Positions 35,733 to 43,161 of a stretch of DNA of 64,000 nt are shown in pieces. Location of the stretch: assembly GCA_964419225.1 (NCBI GenBank), contig CAYQPF010000004.1:41047-105046 (forward strand), written 5' to 3'. The notes beneath the pieces were generated by a model, which was given only the letters and a program-made list of their open reading frames with translations, had not been told where the DNA came from and did no database searches. Made by a program: the position numbers and the translations under genes. Source of the DNA: CAYQPF01 sp964419225 (lineage in GTDB: Bacteria > Cloacimonadota > Cloacimonadia > Cloacimonadales > CAYQPF01). Each line of letters starts with the position of its first letter. The first letter of the stretch is position 1.

Positions 35733-37520
35733 ATGCTCGCAGAAGATCTGAAAACAATTCTTCTGGTCGAAGATGATGCCATTACATCTCTTGTGGAAAC
35801 TGTGACAATAAAAGGTTTCGGGTACGATGTAGTCATTGCTAAGAATGGCATTACTGCTCTCCAAATTATTCAAAGTAATCCTCAGATTAATCTTGTCCTG
35901 ATGGATATAGATTTGGGTTCTGGTATGGATGGACCAGAGACAGCCAGGAGAATTCTGGAGATTAAAAGTATTCCTATTGTGTTTTTAACATCACATTCTG
36001 AAAAGGATATTGTCCAGACTGTCAAAGGAATTACCAGATATGGGTACGTCATTAAAAACTCCGGGAACTTTGTTCTGGAATCAACTATTTCCATGGCCTT
36101 TGAGCTTTTTGAAGCTCATCAGAGGGCAGAAGAAAGTGAAGGTAAATACCGCCGGCTTGCTGATAATGCTCCTGATGTTATTTACAGAAGATCTTTGCTT
36201 AATCGCAGAATTGAATATATCAGTCCGGCTTGCTTTGCTACCACTGGTTATACTCAACAGGAATTTTATGATGACCCGGGACTCTTTGAAAAAATTCTAC
36301 ACCCCGATTCACGAGAAAATTACATTGCTGAATCGGCAAAGATAAAGCAGGGAAATTTGCAACCAAGTTACGTATATAAGATTCTGACAAAGTCAGGTCA
36401 ATGTAAATGGATCAATCAAAACAGTATCTATTTTAGAGATGAACACAATAAACCGGTTGCTACAGAAGGCATTGCCCGGGATATTACTGAGATGAAAATC
36501 TCAAGAGAATTAATAATACAGAGTGAAAAGAAATATAAAAATATCTTTGAACAAGCTGTAGAAGGTATTTTCCAGACGACTCCCGAGGGAAAATTCATTA
36601 CCCTGAATCCCGCTTGTTTTAAGATGTTTGGCTATGAAAGTGCCGATGAAATGCAACAAAAAATTACAAATATTGCTGAACAAATCTATGCCAACCCCCA
36701 GGATCGGGAAAACCTGAGGCAATTGTTGGCTTCACAACAAAGTGTCTCAAACTTCGAGGTTCAGGCACTTCGGAAAGATGGCTCTTTGATTTGGGTATTG
36801 ATCAACCTTCGGGAAGTAAACGATGAACTGGAAGGAAAATTGTATTATGAAGGCACTGTCTATGATATTACAGAAAAAAAACAAAATGAAGCAAAAATAG
36901 ATTCTCTTCTTCAAGAAAAAGAAATTCTGCTCAGGGAAGTTCAACACCGAGTTAAAAATAATGTCAATGCCATGATCAGCCTGCTTTCCCTTCAAGCTGA
37001 TTCTTACTCAGACACAAACACCTCAGAAGCTCTTCTGAATGCGGCCAACAGAATGCGAAGCATGAGCATTCTTTATGATAAACTCTACAATGCCCCCAAT
37101 TCCAGGAATATTTCAATTAAAGATTATCTCGAACCTCTCATTTCAGAAATTCTCCTCGTTTATCTTTCAAATGTTAAAATTACTCCCATTGTCAACATTC
37201 CGGATATAACTTTCAGAGTCAGGACCATCTGGTCACTCGGGATTATTATCAACGAATTGATCACTAATATGATGAAATATGCTTTTTCATATGTTCCCAA
37301 TCCAATTCTTACTGTGGAAGCTTATCTTCAGAATGAAGATCTCATCCTGAGCGTAGCTGATAACGGAATTGGACTTCCTCCTGAAATCAACCTCGATAGA
37401 AATCGTGGGTTCGGACTAACCCTTGTGGGACTAATGGCCAGACAAATTGATGCAAACTATGAAATCTTCCGGGAAAATGGAACAAAATTCGTCTTTAGCA
37501 TGAAGTATTACGGACAGTAA
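35733..37520 (+). CDS. Receiver-PAS-PAS-HisKA_2 histidine kinase
   Basis: A cytoplasmic hybrid kinase of 595 residues. It has an N-terminal receiver (Asp58 in VLMDIDLGSG, Lys in GYVIKNSG) and a PAS_3-type domain (about 140-260, PDVIYRRSLLNRRIEYISPA). A second PAS domain (about 265-385) closely resembles the first PAS of the kinase at 26749. HisKA_2 shows EVQHRVKNNVNAMISLLSLQ, and HATPase_c shows INELITNMMKYAF, DNGIGLP and GFGLTLVG. No membrane segment. The start follows TTTAAGGGAG. No independent response regulator lies in the window, so it may sit in a phosphorelay with the other receiver-first kinase. Confidence 0.85.
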   Translation: MLAEDLKTILLVEDDAITSLVETVTIKGFGYDVVIAKNGITALQIIQSNPQINLVLMDIDLGSGMDGPETARRILEIKSIPIVFLTSHSEKDIVQTVKGITRYGYVIKNSGNFVLESTISMAFELFEAHQRAEESEGKYRRLADNAPDVIYRRSLLNRRIEYISPACFATTGYTQQEFYDDPGLFEKILHPDSRENYIAESAKIKQGNLQPSYVYKILTKSGQCKWINQNSIYFRDEHNKPVATEGIARDITEMKISRELIIQSEKKYKNIFEQAVEGIFQTTPEGKFITLNPACFKMFGYESADEMQQKITNIAEQIYANPQDRENLRQLLASQQSVSNFEVQALRKDGSLIWVLINLREVNDELEGKLYYEGTVYDITEKKQNEAKIDSLLQEKEILLREVQHRVKNNVNAMISLLSLQADSYSDTNTSEALLNAANRMRSMSILYDKLYNAPNSRNISIKDYLEPLISEILLVYLSNVKITPIVNIPDITFRVRTIWSLGIIINELITNMMKYAFSYVPNPILTVEAYLQNEDLILSVADNGIGLPPEINLDRNRGFGLTLVGLMARQIDANYEIFRENGTKFVFSMKYYGQ

Positions 37521-37590
37521 GGGAGATGGGGAAGGTGTTAGTGCCTTACAACTAAAATTCTTTCATTTTTGGGCAAAACATGAATTTGGA

Positions 37591-37730
37591 TTTGGGCTAA
37601 AGCCCCGAGAGGGGTGGGTTTGTTTATACCCGGCATAAATGCCGGGCCTAGTGATGAACAAAGCCCATTAACCAAGGTTAAGTCAGTCATTATTTGCCTC
37701 ATCAATAGCCTCCGGTTTTAGCCGGAGGAT
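37591..37730. repeat. Multi-hairpin repeat region
   Basis: Three separate perfect or near-perfect stems: GGGCT/AGCCC (37594-37605), CCCGGCAT/ATGCCGGG (37629-37646) and CCTCCGG/CCGGAGG (37709-37728). The loops are short and made of A and T. The 37521-38069 space otherwise shows no gene. Confidence 0.55.
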
Positions 37731-37984
37731 TAATATTAAACGAATATTCCTCCCTCCCTAATGGCTTCAGCCAAATTCTCTTTCAATAATCATAATGAAA
37801 AACAAATTGTCCTATGAAATTCTGTTTTGGATCTGTCTTGTCCAGGTTAGGTGTTAGGGGATTTGTCACTATTTGTAGCAGTGTGCAAAAATGTGACATT
37901 GAAATTGATTGAAAGTGTATCAAAATAGAACAACAGTATTCTTGGATAATCCTAAACTATTGCAAGAAAATAAGATACATATTA

Positions 37985-38000
37985 TGGCACAATAGTTGTA
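37985..38000 (+). promoter_or_regulatory. Possible sigma54-like promoter of the aldehyde oxidoreductase gene
   Basis: TGGCAC-N5-TTGTA resembles the -24/-12 consensus TGGCAC-N5-TTGCA but misses the key C of the -12 element. No convincing sigma70 boxes were found upstream of 38070. Weak call. Confidence 0.2.
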
Positions 38001-38069
38001 TTATATCCAACAAATGCATACTTTTTGGCTATGTCAGGAAGTATATCTTAAAAATTGAGGAGGATATAG

Positions 38070-39860
38070 ATGAAATCATTTACAGGAACGATTTTAAGAG
38101 TTAATCTCAGCACTTTGGAAATTAAGAAAGAAGCACTTAACCTGGAGCTTGCCGAAAAATTCATTGGGGGGAGAGGTCTTGCTACAAAAATGTTTTTTGA
38201 TGAAGTGGATGCTAATGTAGATCCCTTCAGTCCTGCCAACAAATTATTCATTACAACCGGACCTTTATCCGGTACCAATTGTCCTACGGGTGGACGGTAT
38301 ATGTCAATCACCAAATCCCCTCTGACAGGCACGATAGCTTCATCAAATTCCGGGGGAAGATGGGGTGCTGAGTTGAAATTTGCCGGATATGATATGATTA
38401 TCCTTGAAGATAAGGCAGCAAGTCCTATGTATATGGTGATCAATGATGACAAGGTAGAACTCAAATCTGCAGAGCATCTTTGGGGCAAGCTGGTTACAGA
38501 CACAACAAACACACTATTGGAGGCAGAAGGAAAGAGTCACAAGGTTTTGACCATAGGACCGGCTGGAGAGAAGCTTTCACGCATGGCAGCGATCATGAAT
38601 GATTTGGACAGAGCCTCGGGACGTTCGGGTGTTGGGGCAGTTATGGGTTCCAAGAATTTAAAAGCGATCGTAGTCAAAGGAAGCCACAAGGTGGAGATTG
38701 ATGATCCTGAGAGTATGAAAGAGTTATTAAAAACTCTTCAATCCAAAATAAAAGAGAACGGAGTGACCGGTCAGGGCTTACCAGCTTATGGCACGGCAGT
38801 ACTTGTTAATATTATTAATGAGAGTGGTGCGTTACCGACCCGTAACTTCCAGGAGTCTCAATTTGCAGAGGCAGAAGACATATCCGGAGAATTATTGGCC
38901 GAGAAGCATTTGATCCGCAAGAAGGGTTGTTTTGGTTGCCCAATTGCCTGTGGAAGACATGTACGCATGGATGATCAGGAAGTAGGGGGACCGGAGTATG
39001 AAACAATCTGGGGTTTTGGAGCAGATTGTGGGATCAATGATATGGGTTCGGTTATTAAAGCAAATTTCTGGTGTAATGAAATGGGTTTGGACACAATATC
39101 CACTTCTTCAACAATTGCGGCAGCGATGGAGCTCTATCAGCATGGTAAGATTACAGATGCAGATTGTGCCGGAGTACCGCTTGCCTGGGGAAATGCAGAT
39201 GCCATCATAGAATGGACCAAGCGGACAGGAATGCGTGTTGGTTTGGGCGATAAACTTGCTGAAGGATCATATCGTTTAGGTGAATTCTTTGGAATGCCGG
39301 AAGTTTCCATGACTGTTAAAAAGCAGGAGTTACCAGCCTATGATCCACGCGGAATCAAAGGACAGGGTCTTGCATATGCAACATCTAACCGTGGTGGATG
39401 CCATGTAAGAGCGTATCTAATCAGTCCGGAAATATTGGGTTTGCCGGAGAAGTTGGATAGATTGAGTTATGAGAACAAGCCTTTCTGGGCGAAGATTTTC
39501 CAGGATTTAACAGCGACCATAGATTCCTCGGGTATGTGCTTATTCACATCATTTGCGTTAGGTGCAGATGATTATGCCTCTATGTTAAAGTTTGCCACCG
39601 GATTCGATTATGATGCAACCAAGATCCTGCAAGCAGGTGACAGAATTTGGAATCTGGAGAGAATCTTCAATTTCAAAGCTGGATTGACAGGAGCCGATGA
39701 TACTCTGCCGGCCAGACTGTTGCATGATCCGGTTGTTGCAGGACCATCCAAAGGACATGTTCACGAATTGAATCTTGTCTTGGGAGATTACTACAAATTA
39801 CGTGGCTGGGATGAAAAAGGATATCCTACCCCGGAAAAAATAAAAGAATTAGGCTTATAA
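38070..39860 (+). CDS. aor: Aldehyde:ferredoxin oxidoreductase (tungsten-type)
   Basis: A cytoplasmic enzyme of 596 residues that oxidises aldehydes to acids with ferredoxin, or the reverse, using a bis-pterin tungsten (or molybdenum) cofactor and one [4Fe-4S] cluster. N-terminal AFOR_N domain: KFIGGRGLATKMFFDE and GPLSGTNCPTGGRY. The cluster ligands are in GCFGCPIACGRH at about residue 290, with the fourth Cys in DSSGMCLF near 488. The family-typical GPEYETIWGFGADCG follows the cluster motif. MoaD-like and ThiF-like genes follow after a terminator at 39883-39914, consistent with a cofactor-assembly role. The start follows GAGGAGG. Which aldehyde is used cannot be read from the sequence. Confidence 0.92.
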   Translation: MKSFTGTILRVNLSTLEIKKEALNLELAEKFIGGRGLATKMFFDEVDANVDPFSPANKLFITTGPLSGTNCPTGGRYMSITKSPLTGTIASSNSGGRWGAELKFAGYDMIILEDKAASPMYMVINDDKVELKSAEHLWGKLVTDTTNTLLEAEGKSHKVLTIGPAGEKLSRMAAIMNDLDRASGRSGVGAVMGSKNLKAIVVKGSHKVEIDDPESMKELLKTLQSKIKENGVTGQGLPAYGTAVLVNIINESGALPTRNFQESQFAEAEDISGELLAEKHLIRKKGCFGCPIACGRHVRMDDQEVGGPEYETIWGFGADCGINDMGSVIKANFWCNEMGLDTISTSSTIAAAMELYQHGKITDADCAGVPLAWGNADAIIEWTKRTGMRVGLGDKLAEGSYRLGEFFGMPEVSMTVKKQELPAYDPRGIKGQGLAYATSNRGGCHVRAYLISPEILGLPEKLDRLSYENKPFWAKIFQDLTATIDSSGMCLFTSFALGADDYASMLKFATGFDYDATKILQAGDRIWNLERIFNFKAGLTGADDTLPARLLHDPVVAGPSKGHVHELNLVLGDYYKLRGWDEKGYPTPEKIKELGL

Positions 39861-39882
39861 TAGTAAAACATTATATTGTAGT

Positions 39883-39914
39883 AGGGGTAAATAATTATTT
39901 ACCCCTGCTTTTTT
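39883..39914 (+). terminator. Terminator of the aldehyde oxidoreductase gene
   Basis: A 10-bp stem (AGGGGTAAAT / ATTTACCCCT) is followed by six T residues. It lies only 20 nt before the MoaD-like gene and may be partly read through. Confidence 0.75.
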
Positions 39915-39932
39915 ATATGAAGGAGCCGATTT

Positions 39933-40157
39933 ATGAAAGTAACAGTAAAACTATTTGCTACTTTAAGGGAAGGAAGAGGTAAGATCATGGAGTTTGATTT
40001 TCCGGAACAATCCCTACTTGCCCTGGTTATTGAGCATTTAAAAATTGACAGCAAAGATATAGCCATCCTATTGGTAAATGGTCACGATGCGAAGCCTGCA
40101 CAGGAATTGCAGGAAAGGGATTTAGTGGCGATATTTCCACCGGTAGGAGGAGGCTGA
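39933..40157 (+). CDS. moaD: MoaD/ThiS-like ubiquitin-fold sulfur carrier
   Basis: A 74-residue cytoplasmic protein with the beta-grasp fold (KVTVKLFATLREG; VNGHDAKPAQELQERDLVAIFPPVGGG) and a C-terminal Gly-Gly. The terminal glycine would be adenylated and converted to a thiocarboxylate that donates sulfur to the pterin cofactor. It overlaps the next gene by one base (TGATG), so carrier and activating enzyme are translationally coupled. Following an aldehyde oxidoreductase, it probably serves the tungsten cofactor. A ThiS-like role is the alternative. Confidence 0.85.
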   Translation: MKVTVKLFATLREGRGKIMEFDFPEQSLLALVIEHLKIDSKDIAILLVNGHDAKPAQELQERDLVAIFPPVGGG

Positions 40158-40837
40158 TGTCCTTGAGATATGCCAGGAACAAACAGACGATCTCAGAAGA
40201 TGAGCAGGTAATCTTGTCTCAGGTAAAGATTGCCGTAATTGGTTGCGGAGGTTTGGGCGGATATATAGCAGAGCAACTTTGCCGTTTGGGTATTGGTGAG
40301 CTTACTTTAGTTGACTATGATGTATTTGAGGAGTCAAATTTAAACAGACAGATTTTAGCGAATACGGGGAATTTAGGTCAGTTCAAAGTGGAAGAAGCCG
40401 GAAAAAGATTGCATTTGATCAATCCATCTACCAAACTTAATTTGATCAGAGATAAATTTTCCAGCGAAAATGCTTCTCTGATTTTAGCTGAATGTGATCT
40501 TGTAATGGATGCCTTGGACTCAATTACGGCCCGGTTGGCATTGCAAAAGGCTTGTTCTGCTTTACAAATACCATTTATTCACGGAGCGATTGCAGGTTGG
40601 TATGCACAGATAACAACAGTTTTTCCAGGTGATGACACGCTGAATACCCTTTATTCCAATCAGGACTCCAAGGGGATAGAAAAAGAACTCGGAAATCCGG
40701 CGTTTACCCCGGCTGTTGCTGCATCCTGGCAGGTTGCAGAGGCTGTGAAAGTATTGCTGAAAAAGGGTGAAATACTTCGCAAAAAGATATTGTTTATCAA
40801 CCTTCTCGATAATGAAATGGATACAGTAGAACTATAA
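40157..40837 (+). CDS. moeB: ThiF/MoeB/HesA-family activating enzyme
   Basis: A 226-residue E1-like adenylyltransferase that activates the C-terminus of the MoaD-like protein. The ATP loop (AVIGCGGLGGYIAEQL) is at about residues 26-41. DYDVFEESNLNRQIL contains the adenylation Asp and Arg, and DALDSITARLALQKAC follows. It lacks the paired CxxC zinc motifs and any obvious catalytic Cys loop, so it is a compact form. HesA/MoeB is preferred over ThiF because of the adjacent aldehyde oxidoreductase. One-base overlap with the carrier gene. Confidence 0.8.
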   Translation: MSLRYARNKQTISEDEQVILSQVKIAVIGCGGLGGYIAEQLCRLGIGELTLVDYDVFEESNLNRQILANTGNLGQFKVEEAGKRLHLINPSTKLNLIRDKFSSENASLILAECDLVMDALDSITARLALQKACSALQIPFIHGAIAGWYAQITTVFPGDDTLNTLYSNQDSKGIEKELGNPAFTPAVAASWQVAEAVKVLLKKGEILRKKILFINLLDNEMDTVEL

Positions 40838-40882
40838 AACAGGGATTTCTTTCATTTTGTCGTAATTTCTTTAATAAAACTC

Positions 40883-40911
40883 TTGACAACAAAATCCCGA
40901 TTTATTAAATT
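40883..40911 (+). promoter_or_regulatory. Sigma70-like promoter of the RRM gene
   Basis: TTGACA (40883-40888) and TAAATT (40906-40911) with 17-bp spacing, leaving a leader of about 125 nt before the ATG. Confidence 0.5.
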
Positions 40912-41042
40912 ATATACAGGTTGGCATATGAGATTATATAGTCTCTACCCAATATGATACTCATAGGAGTTTGAAGATCTTTTCGTTTTCCTCCTGTTTG
41001 GGCTATCGAAGTAGAGAAACCACCTTAATAGGAGAAAAAAGA
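40912..41042 (+). promoter_or_regulatory. Folded 5' leader of the RRM gene
   Basis: Three co-linear, nested pairings can be drawn. The outer one is 40942-40947 (TCTCTA) with 41012-41017 (TAGAGA). The middle one is 40948-40952 (CCCAA) with 40998-41002 (TTGGG). The inner one is 40965-40969 (AGGAG) with 40991-40995 (CTCCT). The ribosome-binding site (41030-41034) lies outside the fold. Long leaders of cold-inducible RNA-binding protein genes act in temperature or self-control; that role here is inferred. Confidence 0.45.
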
Positions 41043-41345
41043 ATGGAAAACAAAAAACTCTACGTAGGTAATTTAAATTACCGTGTTAATCAAGAAGATT
41101 TATCAAAGCATTTTGAAGCTTATGGCGAAGTTGTTAGTGTAAGAATCATTGAAGGCAAAGGATTTGGATTTGTTGAATACGGAACTGACGAAGATGCAGC
41201 TAAAGCTATGGAAGCCTTAAATGGTACTGAATTCCAAGGTCGTACATTAAGAATCGATATCGCTCAGCCTCCAAAAAGAGATGACAGATTCGAAAGAAGA
41301 CCTCCAAGAAACAATAACAGCAACGGTTATAACAGAAACAGATAA
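41043..41345 (+). CDS. RRM RNA-binding protein (cold-inducible type)
   Basis: A 100-residue cytoplasmic protein with one RNA recognition motif: RNP2 KLYVGNLNY at residues 5-13 and RNP1 KGFGFVEY at about 39-46, where the aromatic residues stack on RNA bases. A basic, Arg/Asn-rich tail follows (DDRFERRPPRNNNSNGYNRNR). This matches the small bacterial RRM proteins of cyanobacteria and Bacteroidetes that are induced by cold. ATG 41043 follows TAGGAG; a longer frame upstream lies in the folded leader. Terminator 41372-41399 closes the single-gene unit. Confidence 0.92.
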   Translation: MENKKLYVGNLNYRVNQEDLSKHFEAYGEVVSVRIIEGKGFGFVEYGTDEDAAKAMEALNGTEFQGRTLRIDIAQPPKRDDRFERRPPRNNNSNGYNRNR

Positions 41346-41371
41346 GTAAAATTTCACGCCAACCAACCTTT

Positions 41372-41399
41372 AGGTGATCTGCCCGGATCACCTTTTTTT
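41372..41399 (+). terminator. Terminator of the RRM gene
   Basis: An 8-bp stem (AGGTGATC / GATCACCT) is followed by seven T residues. Confidence 0.88.
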
Positions 41400-41515
41400 G
41401 TTTAAATAATCTGAAATAGTAAATACAACAAGTTCAATGCTGGAGAACTTCCTTCAATGGACTATATAGACGAGTAACTCACAGACAAGAAGATCCGGGT
41501 TAGGGTATAAATGCT

Positions 41516-41766
41516 TAATCCCGAACTGTGCAGTAGAATCTTCACAATTTGGCTGAAGCTATTTCAGTTGGCAGTGTGAAGTAGGCAGGGGGCAGTGGGA
41601 GGGGGAAAACAACTCATCCTCTGATCCTTCCCTTACAAAGGGAAGGAGGCACTGAATCCAATCTCACTCACCATATATTTATTATATAAATCGTTCGATT
41701 GCAAGCCTTCACTTTTCATGATCTTCGACCCAGCTTGCAAACCTCTACTGCACAATCCGGGTTAAT
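41516..41766. mobile_element. MITE-like element, copy B (subfamily 1)
   Basis: Ends TTAATCCCGAACTGTGCAG and TGCACAATCCGGGTTAAT. The first 60 bp and last 110 bp match copy A (1143-1357). The middle is replaced by a GGCAGTGGG tract and a TCCTTCCCTT / AAGGGAAGGA hairpin (41625-41647), so this copy is a mosaic. The rest of the 41400-41916 space shows no gene. Confidence 0.65.
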
Positions 41767-41916
41767 CCCGAAATAATTGTTCACAGCCTGAGTCGTAAGG
41801 TTTTTATTGACTTTTATCCTGTTTATTTAATTTTAAATTTTTAGAATATCAAAATTGAGATGATAAATTACTGCATTCTGAATGCTTGGTAAATATCTGT
41901 AATTATAGGAGTATGT

Positions 41917-43158
41917 GTGAGAAAGTATTTAATCTTGTTGATCTTAATGTCCGGAATGTCATTATTTTCCACTGAGTTGGATTTAAAAAAGGATTTAGAC
42001 CAAAAGCATGGGCATCTTGAAATCACTTCTGATATTCCGGGAATTCGAGTTTTTTTAGATGGAAAATTTTTAGAAACTACACCTGTACAAAAATTTGCCT
42101 TGCCCACAGAAACATACTTATTATCATTCCGCTACAAAAATGAATTGCTGGAAGAAAGGATTATTGAAATTGAGGAAAAATACTATGTGCAAACAATTAA
42201 TATTCTTGATCATCGGGCAAAAATAACTCTGAAAAAGGATTATGATGCCATAATTCAGTTGAATGACACCATTATCAGTGCAAACACTTATGTTGGTTAT
42301 GTGAAACCGGGAAAATACAGTTTAAGTGTTACAGTGAATAATGAAGTGCTTTTTTCTAAAAAGTATTCTTTATCAGCAGGAGATATAATTGACGAAGATT
42401 TTGTCATCACCAAGAACAGTGTCAGTGACATTGAGATAAAAAGTGCTTCCGGGAAGAATTATCCTGTCTATATTGGCAACGATTTTCTGGGAAATATGCC
42501 ATGTCTTCTCAAGGCAGTGCCTGCGGGTGACTATGAGTATTATACAGTGATTGAAGGGAAAAATAAGTACTTTTCTGTAGCAATGAATGAATTTATTAAC
42601 CCTAAAATTCAAAAAATTATTGGACAGGAATATGATATTATCAGGAAAAATATTACAATAAAATCAAGTACTCCAACAAATTATTCTGTTTCCCAAGGTT
42701 CTCAATTGTTGGGAATTACACCTTTGACTCTTACCAATCAGAAAAAAGGTTATTATAAATTTACAGGTAAGGTTGATGACTTGATTTTGAATCTAAAATT
42801 AACTCCGGAGGATTTTAATGACCAGGAGATAACTTTAGAGATTTCAGACAAGGCAATTTCCCTGGCAAGAGAGTACTATAATACTAAAAAAGTACAAAAT
42901 AAATATATTTGGGGATTGGTTACTGCACTTTCAATAAATCTTGGGCTGAAGATATATGCAGAATCAGAATATCTTAATTACAAAAATGCCAAAGATTCTG
43001 ACCAGGCAAAATCTTATAAAAACAAAACAAAAAAGGGCTATACTTATCTTAATTATTCTTTTGGTATTGATCTGTTCTGTATTTCTGGTATTGTTTACCA
43101 GCATTTCATCAAAGAGACACATACTGCAAGAATTAATAAAGTAATCCGGGGGAAATAG
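41917..43158 (+). CDS. PEGA-domain envelope protein
   Basis: A 413-residue exported protein. Signal peptide MRKYLILLILMSGMSLFS. Three PEGA-type beta domains follow (LEITSDIPGIRVFLDGKFL near 35; IEIKSASGKNYPVYIGNDFL near 170; ITIKSSTPTNYSVSQGSQLL near 250). Two hydrophobic segments lie near the C-terminus (YIWGLVTALSINLGLKIYA and FGIDLFCISGIVYQHF). PEGA domains often sit in S-layer or surface-assembly proteins. GTG 41917 was chosen: GTG 41915 reads directly into a stop and ATG 41913 is out of frame. The next gene starts 3 nt after its stop, so the two work as a pair. Confidence 0.7.
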   Translation: MRKYLILLILMSGMSLFSTELDLKKDLDQKHGHLEITSDIPGIRVFLDGKFLETTPVQKFALPTETYLLSFRYKNELLEERIIEIEEKYYVQTINILDHRAKITLKKDYDAIIQLNDTIISANTYVGYVKPGKYSLSVTVNNEVLFSKKYSLSAGDIIDEDFVITKNSVSDIEIKSASGKNYPVYIGNDFLGNMPCLLKAVPAGDYEYYTVIEGKNKYFSVAMNEFINPKIQKIIGQEYDIIRKNITIKSSTPTNYSVSQGSQLLGITPLTLTNQKKGYYKFTGKVDDLILNLKLTPEDFNDQEITLEISDKAISLAREYYNTKKVQNKYIWGLVTALSINLGLKIYAESEYLNYKNAKDSDQAKSYKNKTKKGYTYLNYSFGIDLFCISGIVYQHFIKETHTARINKVIRGK

Positions 43159-43161
43159 AAT

